NCBI RefSeq assembly: GCF_001429295.1 | Contig: NZ_LMJL01000008.1 | Span: 107,909 to 171,908, forward strand | Source: Flavobacterium sp. Root935 | GTDB taxonomy: Bacteria; Bacteroidota; Bacteroidia; Flavobacteriales; Flavobacteriaceae | Direction of reading: 5' to 3' | DNA: 64,000 nucleotides | Shown here: piece by piece, positions 57,416 to 64,000 of the stretch | Numbering within the stretch: position 1 is the stretch's first letter | Layout: each line of letters opens with the position of its first letter | Notes under the pieces: generated by a model | Told to the model about the DNA's origin: nothing | Database searches by the model: none | Seen by the model: the letters and a program-made list of their open reading frames with translations, nothing else | Position numbers and translations under genes: made by a program

Positions 57416-59095
57416 CTATTTCTTCAGTTCTTTTAATTTAGACTCCATCACATCTTTGTTCAGTTTTACTTTGACCATTCCTGTTGGATGAAATCTTCTT
57501 TTTAAATCGATTGCATTGTACACTACTGTGTAAACATCATTTCCTTCTGGGATTAAACATAAAGGCGTTCTCATAATATCCCACCATTTATCGACTTTAG
57601 TTTCTATTGGAAGATAATGTGCTTCTGCCCAATTAACGCCGTCAACTGATAATGAATACGCAATCATATTAGGTAAATGATGTCCCCAGCCGTCTGGGCC
57701 TCCGTCGAAAATAGCGATGTACAGACCGTTTGGTAGCTGACTTACAATTGGATTTTCAACAAATTGTGGATGCATCGTTTTAATAGGCTCCAAACCTTTG
57801 TTCATTCTCGTCCAAGGCCCTTCTAAACTTTTAGATTCGGCTAAAGCCACAAACCAGCCTTTTCCTGATTTTTTTGGATAATCGGCCCAAGAGTTAAATG
57901 GATACGCACCGCTGTAAAATCCGAAATATTTATCACCAACTTGATAAGGAAAAAACGAAGCAACTCCCTGACGGCCTTCCCATGGCTGAGAATCCAATCC
58001 GGGTTCCATAATAATTCCCATATCTTTATAAGGCCCGCCAATTCCGTTGATTCCTTCAACAGTTGATTCGCATCTCCAAATTCTTCCAAATGAATGATTG
58101 GGCTCTATTTCTTTACTAACCGTATAAGCCAAATAATAGCCGTACCATTTATTAGCTTTTTCATTAAAAACAGGCATATACGACCAAATAGCAGCACGAC
58201 GATCATTCATCGGGTTATCATCTTCGGTTACGGCATAAGTTCCGCTGGCTTGGTAGATTGTGGATTCTCTTTTCCAGGTGATTGCATCTTTACTTGTCCA
58301 ATGTCCGATTCTGGTTTTTACACGATCGTAATAATAATCTACACCTTTTTCTCCTGCTCTTTCGGTTGGAAACATATGATAGGTATCGCCGACCTTCACC
58401 ACACGTCCGCCTTCAAATCCACCCTGAATTCCTTCTGTTCCAGACATTCCTTCATCAATGACGGGTTTGTTTTCTCCGCCGATAATTTCGAACAGCGGTT
58501 TTTCATCTGAAAATCCTTCGACAATGAAAGTTGGGTTCCACAATTTTCCGTCGGGTAATTTTGCATCTCTCGAATTCAACTGCTGATCGATTTTTAAAAC
58601 TCCCAAGACAGCAAACAATCCTTTTTGATTTGGTAAAATAGTGTGAGTTCCTTTTCCGTAAGGAATTGCATAGACATCAACAGGCGGTAAACCTGTAATG
58701 GTAACTCCGTTTGAAAGGATCTCATTATTATTCCCGATTTGATTTACTTGCAGATATTCCGCATTTTTATCTTGAAAAACACCAACCAAAACAGTTACTG
58801 GTTCTTTGAATTTTAATTGTAATGGAGAATTGGTTCCGTTTTTATATTTGCCTAAAGGAAGTTCAACACCTGTTAATCCTTGTAATTCCGGCGCTAAACG
58901 AACAATATTGTGTTTGCTTCCTGAAAAAACATGAGCGTATTGTGCGGTTTTGAAAGTTTTGTAGTTTGATTTTACAACTTCAAATGAAGCAGGTTTCCAT
59001 GCGGTGTTTTGTGCTGAAACTTGAATGCAGACAGTTAACAGCATTAGGAAAGCTGTTTTTAATTTGAAATTGTATTTTTTATTTTTTGAAAACAT
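57416..59095 (-). CDS. Two-domain exported protein: shared beta-module plus GH43/GH32-like propeller
   Basis: I start at the ATG at 59093-59095, which opens a clear signal peptide (M-F-S-K-N-K-K then hydrophobic, ending V-S-A-Q near 29). The frame stays open 52 codons further, but that part only translates the repeat at 59137-59236. Residues about 33-185 match the C-terminal module of the protein at 1644-4373. Residues about 190-555 read as a propeller (G-F-E-G-G-R-V-V-K-V-G-D-T-Y-H-M-F, W-T-S-K-D-A-I-T-W, G-K-G-W-F-V-A-L-A-E-S), with E and D residues near D-P-H-like positions that I cannot assign. No activity is known to me; a side-chain hydrolase is likely. It is the second gene of unit I. 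Confidence 0.6.
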   Translation of the reverse strand: MFSKNKKYNFKLKTAFLMLLTVCIQVSAQNTAWKPASFEVVKSNYKTFKTAQYAHVFSGSKHNIVRLAPELQGLTGVELPLGKYKNGTNSPLQLKFKEPVTVLVGVFQDKNAEYLQVNQIGNNNEILSNGVTITGLPPVDVYAIPYGKGTHTILPNQKGLFAVLGVLKIDQQLNSRDAKLPDGKLWNPTFIVEGFSDEKPLFEIIGGENKPVIDEGMSGTEGIQGGFEGGRVVKVGDTYHMFPTERAGEKGVDYYYDRVKTRIGHWTSKDAITWKRESTIYQASGTYAVTEDDNPMNDRRAAIWSYMPVFNEKANKWYGYYLAYTVSKEIEPNHSFGRIWRCESTVEGINGIGGPYKDMGIIMEPGLDSQPWEGRQGVASFFPYQVGDKYFGFYSGAYPFNSWADYPKKSGKGWFVALAESKSLEGPWTRMNKGLEPIKTMHPQFVENPIVSQLPNGLYIAIFDGGPDGWGHHLPNMIAYSLSVDGVNWAEAHYLPIETKVDKWWDIMRTPLCLIPEGNDVYTVVYNAIDLKRRFHPTGMVKVKLNKDVMESKLKELKK

Positions 59096-59136
59096 TGGTT
59101 TTTTATTTTTTATTGATTCCAGAATCACCTTAATCT

Positions 59137-59236
59137 TGTCATTTCGACGGAGGAGAAATCTTCGTTTGCTGAGCACACATAGCAGATCAATCTTTGTGGA
59201 GTTACTTGCGAAGATTTCTCCTCCGTCGAAATGACA
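59137..59236. repeat. TGTCATTTCGACG long inverted repeat, copy 6
   Basis: Arms TGTCATTTCGACGGAGGAGA and its exact reverse complement. The loop has CAATCTTTGTGGAGTTACTT, close to that of copy 1. Confidence 0.85.
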
Positions 59237-59273
59237 AAACTGGCGTGACAATCTTTCTGGTTGCGTTTACAAG

Positions 59274-59308
59274 CTAAGGACTAAGGACTAATCACTAAGA
59301 ACTAATCA
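59274..59308. repeat. Heptanucleotide-period tract, CTAAGGA type
   Basis: Five units: CTAAGGA, CTAAGGA, CTAATCA, CTAAGAA, CTAATCA. It stops 1 bp before the stop codon of the GH78 gene (59310). Confidence 0.7.
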
Positions 59309-59309
59309 C

Positions 59310-61496
59310 TCAAATTGCCCTATAACTCACTTTATACTCCACATTCGGTTTAACAATCAACTGATATTTATTTTTTGCTAATGCTGTAATCGTTCCTGAA
59401 TTTGTTTTGGGTTTGATTGAACTTTCAATAATCAATTTTCCTTCTCCTTCGCCTGCTTTTACTTTAATTTCTTTGGTACTGCAATAGATGGCAACTTCTC
59501 CATTTGGTGTTGGCACTTTTCCCTCCATCCATTTTAAACCGCCAAGATTTGGCTTGATTTCATATTCAGCATAACCCGGTTTTAAAGGTTTTACACCCAA
59601 ATAATATTTCCCTAATAAGTAAATCGGACTTGCTCCCCAAGCATGGCAAAGGCTTTTTCCATAGGGACGACCATACATCGTTAAATGCTCTGTGCCTTTT
59701 TTGTTTGGATTGTATTCTTCCCAGAAAGATGTCGCGCCCTCATTTAGCATTCCGCCCCAATAATCTTTCATTTCTTTTAAAACGTAATCCTGTTCACCCA
59801 TCGCACACAACGCTTCCAACTCGTAAAAACGCATGTATGGAGTTGTGATTTGAAGAACATCTTTATTGAGCAATACCTTATTTTTTACGCTCTGTTTTTG
59901 TTCTTCATTAAAATAATTAAAAAAAATACCGAACATATTAGCGTATCTGGTTACAATATTTTGGATTTTACCGTCGATACGCTGGTGCTTCATTACGTTT
60001 TCTTTTTTATCCCAAAACACATCAAATAATTTGGTTTTCAAATCATCTCCTAATTTTTGATATTCTTTTTGGTCTTCACTTTTACCAGCAATTTCAGCAC
60101 TCACCGCCATGGCTTCAAGGCTTCTGGCTAAAAGCATTTGCTCAAAACTAACCTCGCCCGTTTTTGCCAATCCGTCAGCCCAATCAATAAAAACCCAATC
60201 ACCTTCTAAAGGTTCCAGAAATCCGTTTTTGTTTCTTCTTTCTAAACAGAAATCCATAAGCGATTTCATTCTTGGATAAAAAGTTTTGATAAATTTCGTA
60301 TCGCCCGTGTGTAAATAATAATCGTAAACACCCACAAACCAATACAGCGAATAATCCATTATGATATTTACGTGAGCCGTAACAGGATCTTTTCCTCGAA
60401 GTGCTAACAGCGTACGTTCTACAGATGCCGAATCAAAGAATAAATAATAATTCATTAAATAACTTTGATAGGCATCGCCAGACCAAACCCAGCGGTCACG
60501 TTTAATTCCGTCGATAAAAAATTCACGAGAGGTTAAATGCATCGTATAAGCCGACACATCCCAAATTTTATTCAGTTGTTCATCCGATGATTTGAATGCG
60601 CCACGATAGTCTAATGGCAAATATTCATAAAGCATCGAAATCGAATCGTATTTTACACCTGCATCTGCTTGAACCTGAACATATCGGAATGCTTTCGATC
60701 CGTTATGTGTATAGGTTTCAGGCTGTTTTCCATCAAAAGACAAATGATCTAAAGTTTCACACTTGGCAGAATCCAAAGCTTCTTCGCGAGATTCTCCGTA
60801 ATACAATTCTACTTTACCTTTTCCTTTTAAGCCATGAATTTTAATGTAACCAAAAGTTTCTTTACCAAAATCTACCAACTGTCCAGCTCCTATTTTTTCT
60901 GTTTTCTTTGCACTTAAAGGTTTAGTCGTTAGTTTAAACTCAGAAGGTTTGTTTTCTGGCGAATTAAAATTCCAAGACCCAACAGGTACCCAAGGTGTTC
61001 CAGACTGCTGTGCTTTTCCAGTTTCGTCTATCCAAAGTTTATCTTCATTGGTTACTTTCCAAGAAGCGTCGGATTTAACATATTTACCATTAATATAAAT
61101 AGCTGGCAACACTTCCTGATTGTAAACTTTAAAGGAAATTTTGTGTTTTCCGGCAGGAATTTTTATTGATTTTGGCTGTCCGTAGATTTGGACACCATCT
61201 AAAAGTAATTGAAAAGGTCCTTCCGAAAAGATTTTTGCCTCGTCTGGTTCAGGAATATCCACTTCTGTTTGAAAAGTTACCAAGGCATACGGACTGTAAT
61301 ATTGCCAAAGCGGTGGAAATACGGCTTCACGTTCTGTACGTCTTACCTGCATTTTATTGCTTAACCAAACTTCGAAATCGCCTGGATACCAGATCCATGT
61401 CGCTTCTTTTGATTTTTCTTGGGCTGATGATAGCGAACAACAAAAAAGGGCAACAAAAAGAAGTAAAGTCTTAAAAATGGAAAAGCGGTTTAGCAT
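59310..61496 (-). CDS. GH78-like alpha-L-rhamnosidase, third copy
   Basis: A 728-residue exported protein (signal to L-S-S-A-Q, residue 25), shorter than the other two. It has the N-terminal galactose-binding-like domains, L-V-D-F-G-K-E-T-F-G-Y, then the (alpha/alpha)6 barrel with D-G-I-K-R-D-R-W-V-W-S-G-D and the catalytic-region T-S-F-W-E-E-Y, and a C-terminal beta domain with W-M-E-G. The replacement of C-P-Q-R by G-I-K-R-D-R marks the shorter GH78 subgroup. It removes alpha-L-rhamnose or a related deoxy sugar. It is the first gene of unit I, with a leader of only about a dozen bases after its promoter. Confidence 0.85.
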   Translation of the reverse strand: MLNRFSIFKTLLLFVALFCCSLSSAQEKSKEATWIWYPGDFEVWLSNKMQVRRTEREAVFPPLWQYYSPYALVTFQTEVDIPEPDEAKIFSEGPFQLLLDGVQIYGQPKSIKIPAGKHKISFKVYNQEVLPAIYINGKYVKSDASWKVTNEDKLWIDETGKAQQSGTPWVPVGSWNFNSPENKPSEFKLTTKPLSAKKTEKIGAGQLVDFGKETFGYIKIHGLKGKGKVELYYGESREEALDSAKCETLDHLSFDGKQPETYTHNGSKAFRYVQVQADAGVKYDSISMLYEYLPLDYRGAFKSSDEQLNKIWDVSAYTMHLTSREFFIDGIKRDRWVWSGDAYQSYLMNYYLFFDSASVERTLLALRGKDPVTAHVNIIMDYSLYWFVGVYDYYLHTGDTKFIKTFYPRMKSLMDFCLERRNKNGFLEPLEGDWVFIDWADGLAKTGEVSFEQMLLARSLEAMAVSAEIAGKSEDQKEYQKLGDDLKTKLFDVFWDKKENVMKHQRIDGKIQNIVTRYANMFGIFFNYFNEEQKQSVKNKVLLNKDVLQITTPYMRFYELEALCAMGEQDYVLKEMKDYWGGMLNEGATSFWEEYNPNKKGTEHLTMYGRPYGKSLCHAWGASPIYLLGKYYLGVKPLKPGYAEYEIKPNLGGLKWMEGKVPTPNGEVAIYCSTKEIKVKAGEGEGKLIIESSIKPKTNSGTITALAKNKYQLIVKPNVEYKVSYRAI

Positions 61497-61515
61497 AGTA
61501 AGTTTATTTTGGGAC

Positions 61516-61560
61516 TAAAGATAAGTGTTATCTTTACATTTCACAACCTGCACTATCCTG
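61516..61560 (-). promoter_or_regulatory. Operator plus -7 box at the head of unit I
   Basis: On the minus strand CAGGATAGTGCAGGTTGT (61543-61560) is followed by exactly 19 nt and TATCTTTA (61516-61523). The start codon of the GH78 gene is about 20 bp further. The second half-site is the weakest of the three unit heads. Confidence 0.8.
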
Positions 61561-61658
61561 CTAATTCATAAAAAATAGCACTTTTTGATAATTTTTTAAG
61601 GGAAAAATTACGGCTTATCACTTTTTTAGTACTAAAAAAAATGATGTTAGAATTTTAT

Positions 61659-61845
61659 GGGACACTGATGAAACGGATTTACTTCGTAAAAACGCGGATT
61701 TACACAGATTTTAAATGTATATAAGTATCAAGCTTTGTCAAAGTTTTGAACTTTGACAAAGCTATTGAAGAGAAACAAAAGAAAAAATCCGCATCAATCC
61801 GCGTCTTCGCGATAGCGAATCCGTTTTACCTGCGTTTAAATTTAG
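61659..61845. repeat. GCGGATTT / TTCGCGATAGCGAATCCG element
   Basis: The arm GATGAAACGGATTTACTTCG and the arm CGCGATAGCGAATCCGTTTT are variants of the repeat that brackets the GH78 gene at 15824-18598. Confidence 0.6.
61731..61763. repeat. AGCTTTGTCAAAGTT palindrome
   Basis: 15-bp perfect arms around TTG. No T-run follows on the minus strand, so it is not a standard terminator for the AraC gene although it lies 92 bp beyond its stop codon. Confidence 0.75.
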
Positions 61846-61854
61846 GGTGACAAT

Positions 61855-62673
61855 CTAAGCAATCATCCTATCAGACTCATTTTCATCTTCTAAAATATAA
61901 TTAGAAGGCGTCTTACCCAAATGCTTCTTAAACATATAGATAAAAGCGCTAGTAGTTTCGTAACCCAAATTGAAGGCAATTTCTTTTATGGATTGTTTTT
62001 CGCCCAAACGTTTTATGGCTTCCAGCAATTTTAAACGCGTGCGCCAATCGCTAAAATTCATTCCCAATTCTTTAATAAATAAGCGGGATAAAGTTCTGGT
62101 GCTCATAAAAGAAAGTTCGGCGTAATGCTCTATCGTATTTTTACTTGCTATATCGTCCATTAAAAGTTCTACTACTTTTTGAAGTCTTTCGTGATTCGTT
62201 GTTGGCAGAAAGGTTGCACTTGGCTCAATTAAAGCCAATTCGTCTAAGAAAACAGAAATGATTCTTTTTTGTGGCGGAGTGAGATTTCCTTCTATTCCAA
62301 AAGAAATGATTTTAAAAACCAGTTGCTTTAAAAACATCGGAATATCAAAGGAAAAACTGTTTGTTGGCAATCCTTCCATGGCAGATGGATCGATAAAAAC
62401 ACTATAATAATTAACGTCTTTCTGAAAAGTAACCTGATGCTCTACTCCGCCCGGAAGCCACAAGCCCTGCAACGGATTCACCACCCAAATATGATTGCCC
62501 ACTACAACGTTCATTACTCCTCGAGTTGCATAGATCAACTGACCTCTTGGGTGCGAGTGCGAAATACACATTTCGTTGGTTACCATTTCGGTATAGCCAA
62601 TAACAGGAATTAATGGATCAATTCTGTATCCATGCTCCTGCGCCATTCGATATGTCCGAATCTGATTATTCAT
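61855..62673 (-). CDS. AraC-family regulator, NimR-like
   Basis: A 272-residue cytoplasmic regulator. Residues about 38-90 form the cupin-like N-terminal domain (H-S-H-P-R-G-Q-L-I-Y-A, W-L-P-G-G-V-E-H), residues about 170-262 the double helix-turn-helix (R-L-S-R-L-F, S-I-K-E-I-A-F-N-L-G-Y, F-K-K-H-L-G-K-T-P). The H-x-H-x-R-G-Q-L pattern and the divergent MFS gene recall the NimR-NimT arrangement. It probably controls the adjacent transporter gene across the 101-bp divergent gap, in which I see no copy of the locus operator, so a role over the pectin genes is unlikely. Confidence 0.85.
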   Translation of the reverse strand: MNNQIRTYRMAQEHGYRIDPLIPVIGYTEMVTNEMCISHSHPRGQLIYATRGVMNVVVGNHIWVVNPLQGLWLPGGVEHQVTFQKDVNYYSVFIDPSAMEGLPTNSFSFDIPMFLKQLVFKIISFGIEGNLTPPQKRIISVFLDELALIEPSATFLPTTNHERLQKVVELLMDDIASKNTIEHYAELSFMSTRTLSRLFIKELGMNFSDWRTRLKLLEAIKRLGEKQSIKEIAFNLGYETTSAFIYMFKKHLGKTPSNYILEDENESDRMIA

Positions 62674-62774
62674 TGTCCAAATATAGCAATTCTGACATTA
62701 CTATTCTTTTGATCTTTGTAAAAAATAATACAGCTGTTGTTTTTAAACCTAATTTAAGAATCAAAAATTACCAA

Positions 62775-63983
62775 ATGGACACTATTAAAGCAAACCCCGA
62801 CATAGTTAAAAAAACCACCTACTCGATCTTATTTATTATAAGTTTTTCGCATCTGATCAATGATCTTTTACAGGCTGTAGTGCCTTCAATTTATCCACTT
62901 TTAAAAGACAATTTCAGTTTAAGTTTTACGCAAATTGGTATTATTACTTTGACTTACCAAATGGTAGCGTCTATTTTACAACCATTTGTGGGAATGTATA
63001 CCGATAAAAACTCAAAACCTTATTCGCTGATTGTTGGAATGTGTTTTACCATGGTTGGACTTTTCTTTGTTTCGATCGCTTCGAGTTTTATCAACTTATT
63101 ATTATCAGTAAGTTTAATCGGAATTGGATCTTCAATTTTCCATCCTGAGTCTTCACGTGTGGCGCATTTGGCTTCGGGTGGCAAAAGAGGTTTGGCGCAG
63201 TCTATTTTTCAATTGGGAGGAAATGCAGGAAGTGCTATCGGACCTTTATTAGCCGCTTTTATCGTTATTCCACACGGACAATCTTATATCGCTTGGTTTT
63301 GTATTATTGCTTTAGTTGGAATTTTTGCTTTGTATAAAATTGCGATTTGGTATACGGCACATTTATCTGAAAGAATGGCTAATAAATCGGCACACCAAAT
63401 CGAAACGCATCATTTATCTAAAAACAGAGTAATTGCTTCGCTAATTATTTTATTGGTATTGATTTTCTCTAAATACTTCTACATGAGTAGTATTACAAGT
63501 TACTATACTTTCTTCTTGATAGATAAATTTCACATTACGATTCAGCAGTCACAAGTATATTTATTCTTATTCTCAGGTGCTGTTGCTGCTGGAACTTTGA
63601 TTGGAGGACCAATTGGAGACCGATACGGCAGAAAATATGTAATCTGGGTTTCTATTTTGGGCGTTGCTCCTTTTACAATGTTACTGCCTTACGTTTCTTT
63701 ATTTTGGGTTGGAACTTTATCTGTAATCATCGGATTAATTCTTTCTTCGGCATTCTCTGCAATTTTGGTTTATGCAACTGAATTAATGCCTGGAAAAGTC
63801 GGACTTGTTGCTGGTCTTTTCTTCGGATTTGCTTTCGGAATGGGCGGTTTAGGTTCTGCTATTTTAGGAAAAATTGCCGATGCTACAAGTATTGAATATG
63901 TATTTAAGATTTGTGCATTTCTGCCTTTAATTGGTATTATCACTGGATTTTTACCAAATCTTGAGAAGAAAATTAAAAACTAA
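62775..63983 (+). CDS. MFS transporter, fosmidomycin-resistance (Fsr)-like
   Basis: I use the ATG at 62775-62777, which gives a 402-residue protein with 12 predicted membrane segments; an upstream in-frame ATG at 62613 would overlap the AraC gene and adds 54 non-hydrophobic residues. S-H-L-I-N-D-L-L-Q-A-V-V-P-S-I-Y-P at the N-terminus is typical of Fsr. The motif G-P-I-G-D-R-Y-G-R-K lies between the helices 8 and 9, and G-x-Y-T-D-K takes its place in the first half. It would export drug-like compounds. It is the only plus-strand gene of the window and ends 17 bp before its edge. Confidence 0.88.
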   Translation: MDTIKANPDIVKKTTYSILFIISFSHLINDLLQAVVPSIYPLLKDNFSLSFTQIGIITLTYQMVASILQPFVGMYTDKNSKPYSLIVGMCFTMVGLFFVSIASSFINLLLSVSLIGIGSSIFHPESSRVAHLASGGKRGLAQSIFQLGGNAGSAIGPLLAAFIVIPHGQSYIAWFCIIALVGIFALYKIAIWYTAHLSERMANKSAHQIETHHLSKNRVIASLIILLVLIFSKYFYMSSITSYYTFFLIDKFHITIQQSQVYLFLFSGAVAAGTLIGGPIGDRYGRKYVIWVSILGVAPFTMLLPYVSLFWVGTLSVIIGLILSSAFSAILVYATELMPGKVGLVAGLFFGFAFGMGGLGSAILGKIADATSIEYVFKICAFLPLIGIITGFLPNLEKKIKN

Positions 63984-64000
63984 TATATACTAAAAAAAAA

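Larger units (their letters stand above)
61497..61854. other. Gap with the unit I promoter and repeat elements
   Basis: No gene is visible. It has the unit I operator and -7 box (61516-61560), then AT-rich DNA, a GCGGATTT / TTCGCGATAGCGAATCCG element (61659-61845, related to 15769-15823) and inside it a 33-bp palindrome (61731-61763). Confidence 0.8.

Noticed and set aside
61731..61763. Intrinsic terminator of the AraC gene
   Set aside because: The stem is perfect but no T-run follows in the direction of the gene.
61855..62673. AraC regulator as the controller of the pectin locus
   Set aside because: It is divergent to an Fsr-like exporter, resembles NimR, and the gap lacks the locus operator. 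It cannot be excluded but is not favoured.
62613..62774. Longer N-terminus of the MFS transporter
   Set aside because: It would overlap the start of the divergent AraC gene and adds residues unlike any MFS N-terminus.

Overview
The window looks like the chromosome of a Flavobacterium-type bacterium (Bacteroidota). It carries an adjacent SusC/SusD pair, lipoproteins with an acidic run right after the lipobox cysteine (the SusD has C-S-D-D-F), AT-rich intergenic DNA, no obvious Shine-Dalgarno sequences, and promoters with a TAnnTTT(G/A) -7 box. I count 31 protein genes, 30 of them on the minus strand. I see no rRNA, tRNA, insertion sequence or CRISPR.

From about 61.5 kb down to the left edge the window is one very large polysaccharide utilization locus (PUL) for pectin, reading right to left. 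Its gene set covers the homogalacturonan backbone (three PL1 lyases, a GH28 polygalacturonase, a CE8 methylesterase, acetyl esterases) and branched pectin (three GH78 and one GH106 alpha-L-rhamnosidases, GH95, GH140 apiosidase-type, GH127 beta-L-arabinofuranosidase, GH2 enzymes, GH43). GH140 plus GH95, GH106 and GH78 point to rhamnogalacturonan II or a similarly complex pectin, but several families known from complete RG-II loci are not in the window. There are also genes of unclear family: four beta-propeller proteins, a beta-helix/TIM-barrel fusion, a DUF5703 protein that looks like a GH95 relative, a GH67/GH115-like protein, a DUF3826 protein and an exported sugar-isomerase-like lipoprotein.

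The locus appears to be three transcription units. Unit I runs from the GH78 gene starting at 61496 to the CE8 gene ending at 38831, followed by a strong intrinsic terminator at 38748-38782. Unit II starts at susC (38135) and runs through susD to the GH78 gene ending at 6724. Unit III starts at 6580 and leaves the window at its left edge inside a GH2 gene. Each unit head has the same signal: a direct repeat of CAGGAYAG with a 10-bp period, then exactly 19 nt, then a -7 box. This is the clearest sign that one activator, not identifiable here, switches on all three units. An unrelated pair, a NimR-like AraC regulator and a divergent Fsr-like MFS transporter, fills the right end (61855-63983).

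Most intergenic gaps are packed with palindromic repeats of about eight families, and seven tracts have a 7-bp period. Five of these tracts end at, or within 4 bp of, the stop codon of a minus-strand gene. Another lies inside the signal-peptide codons of the GH2 beta-galactosidase gene.
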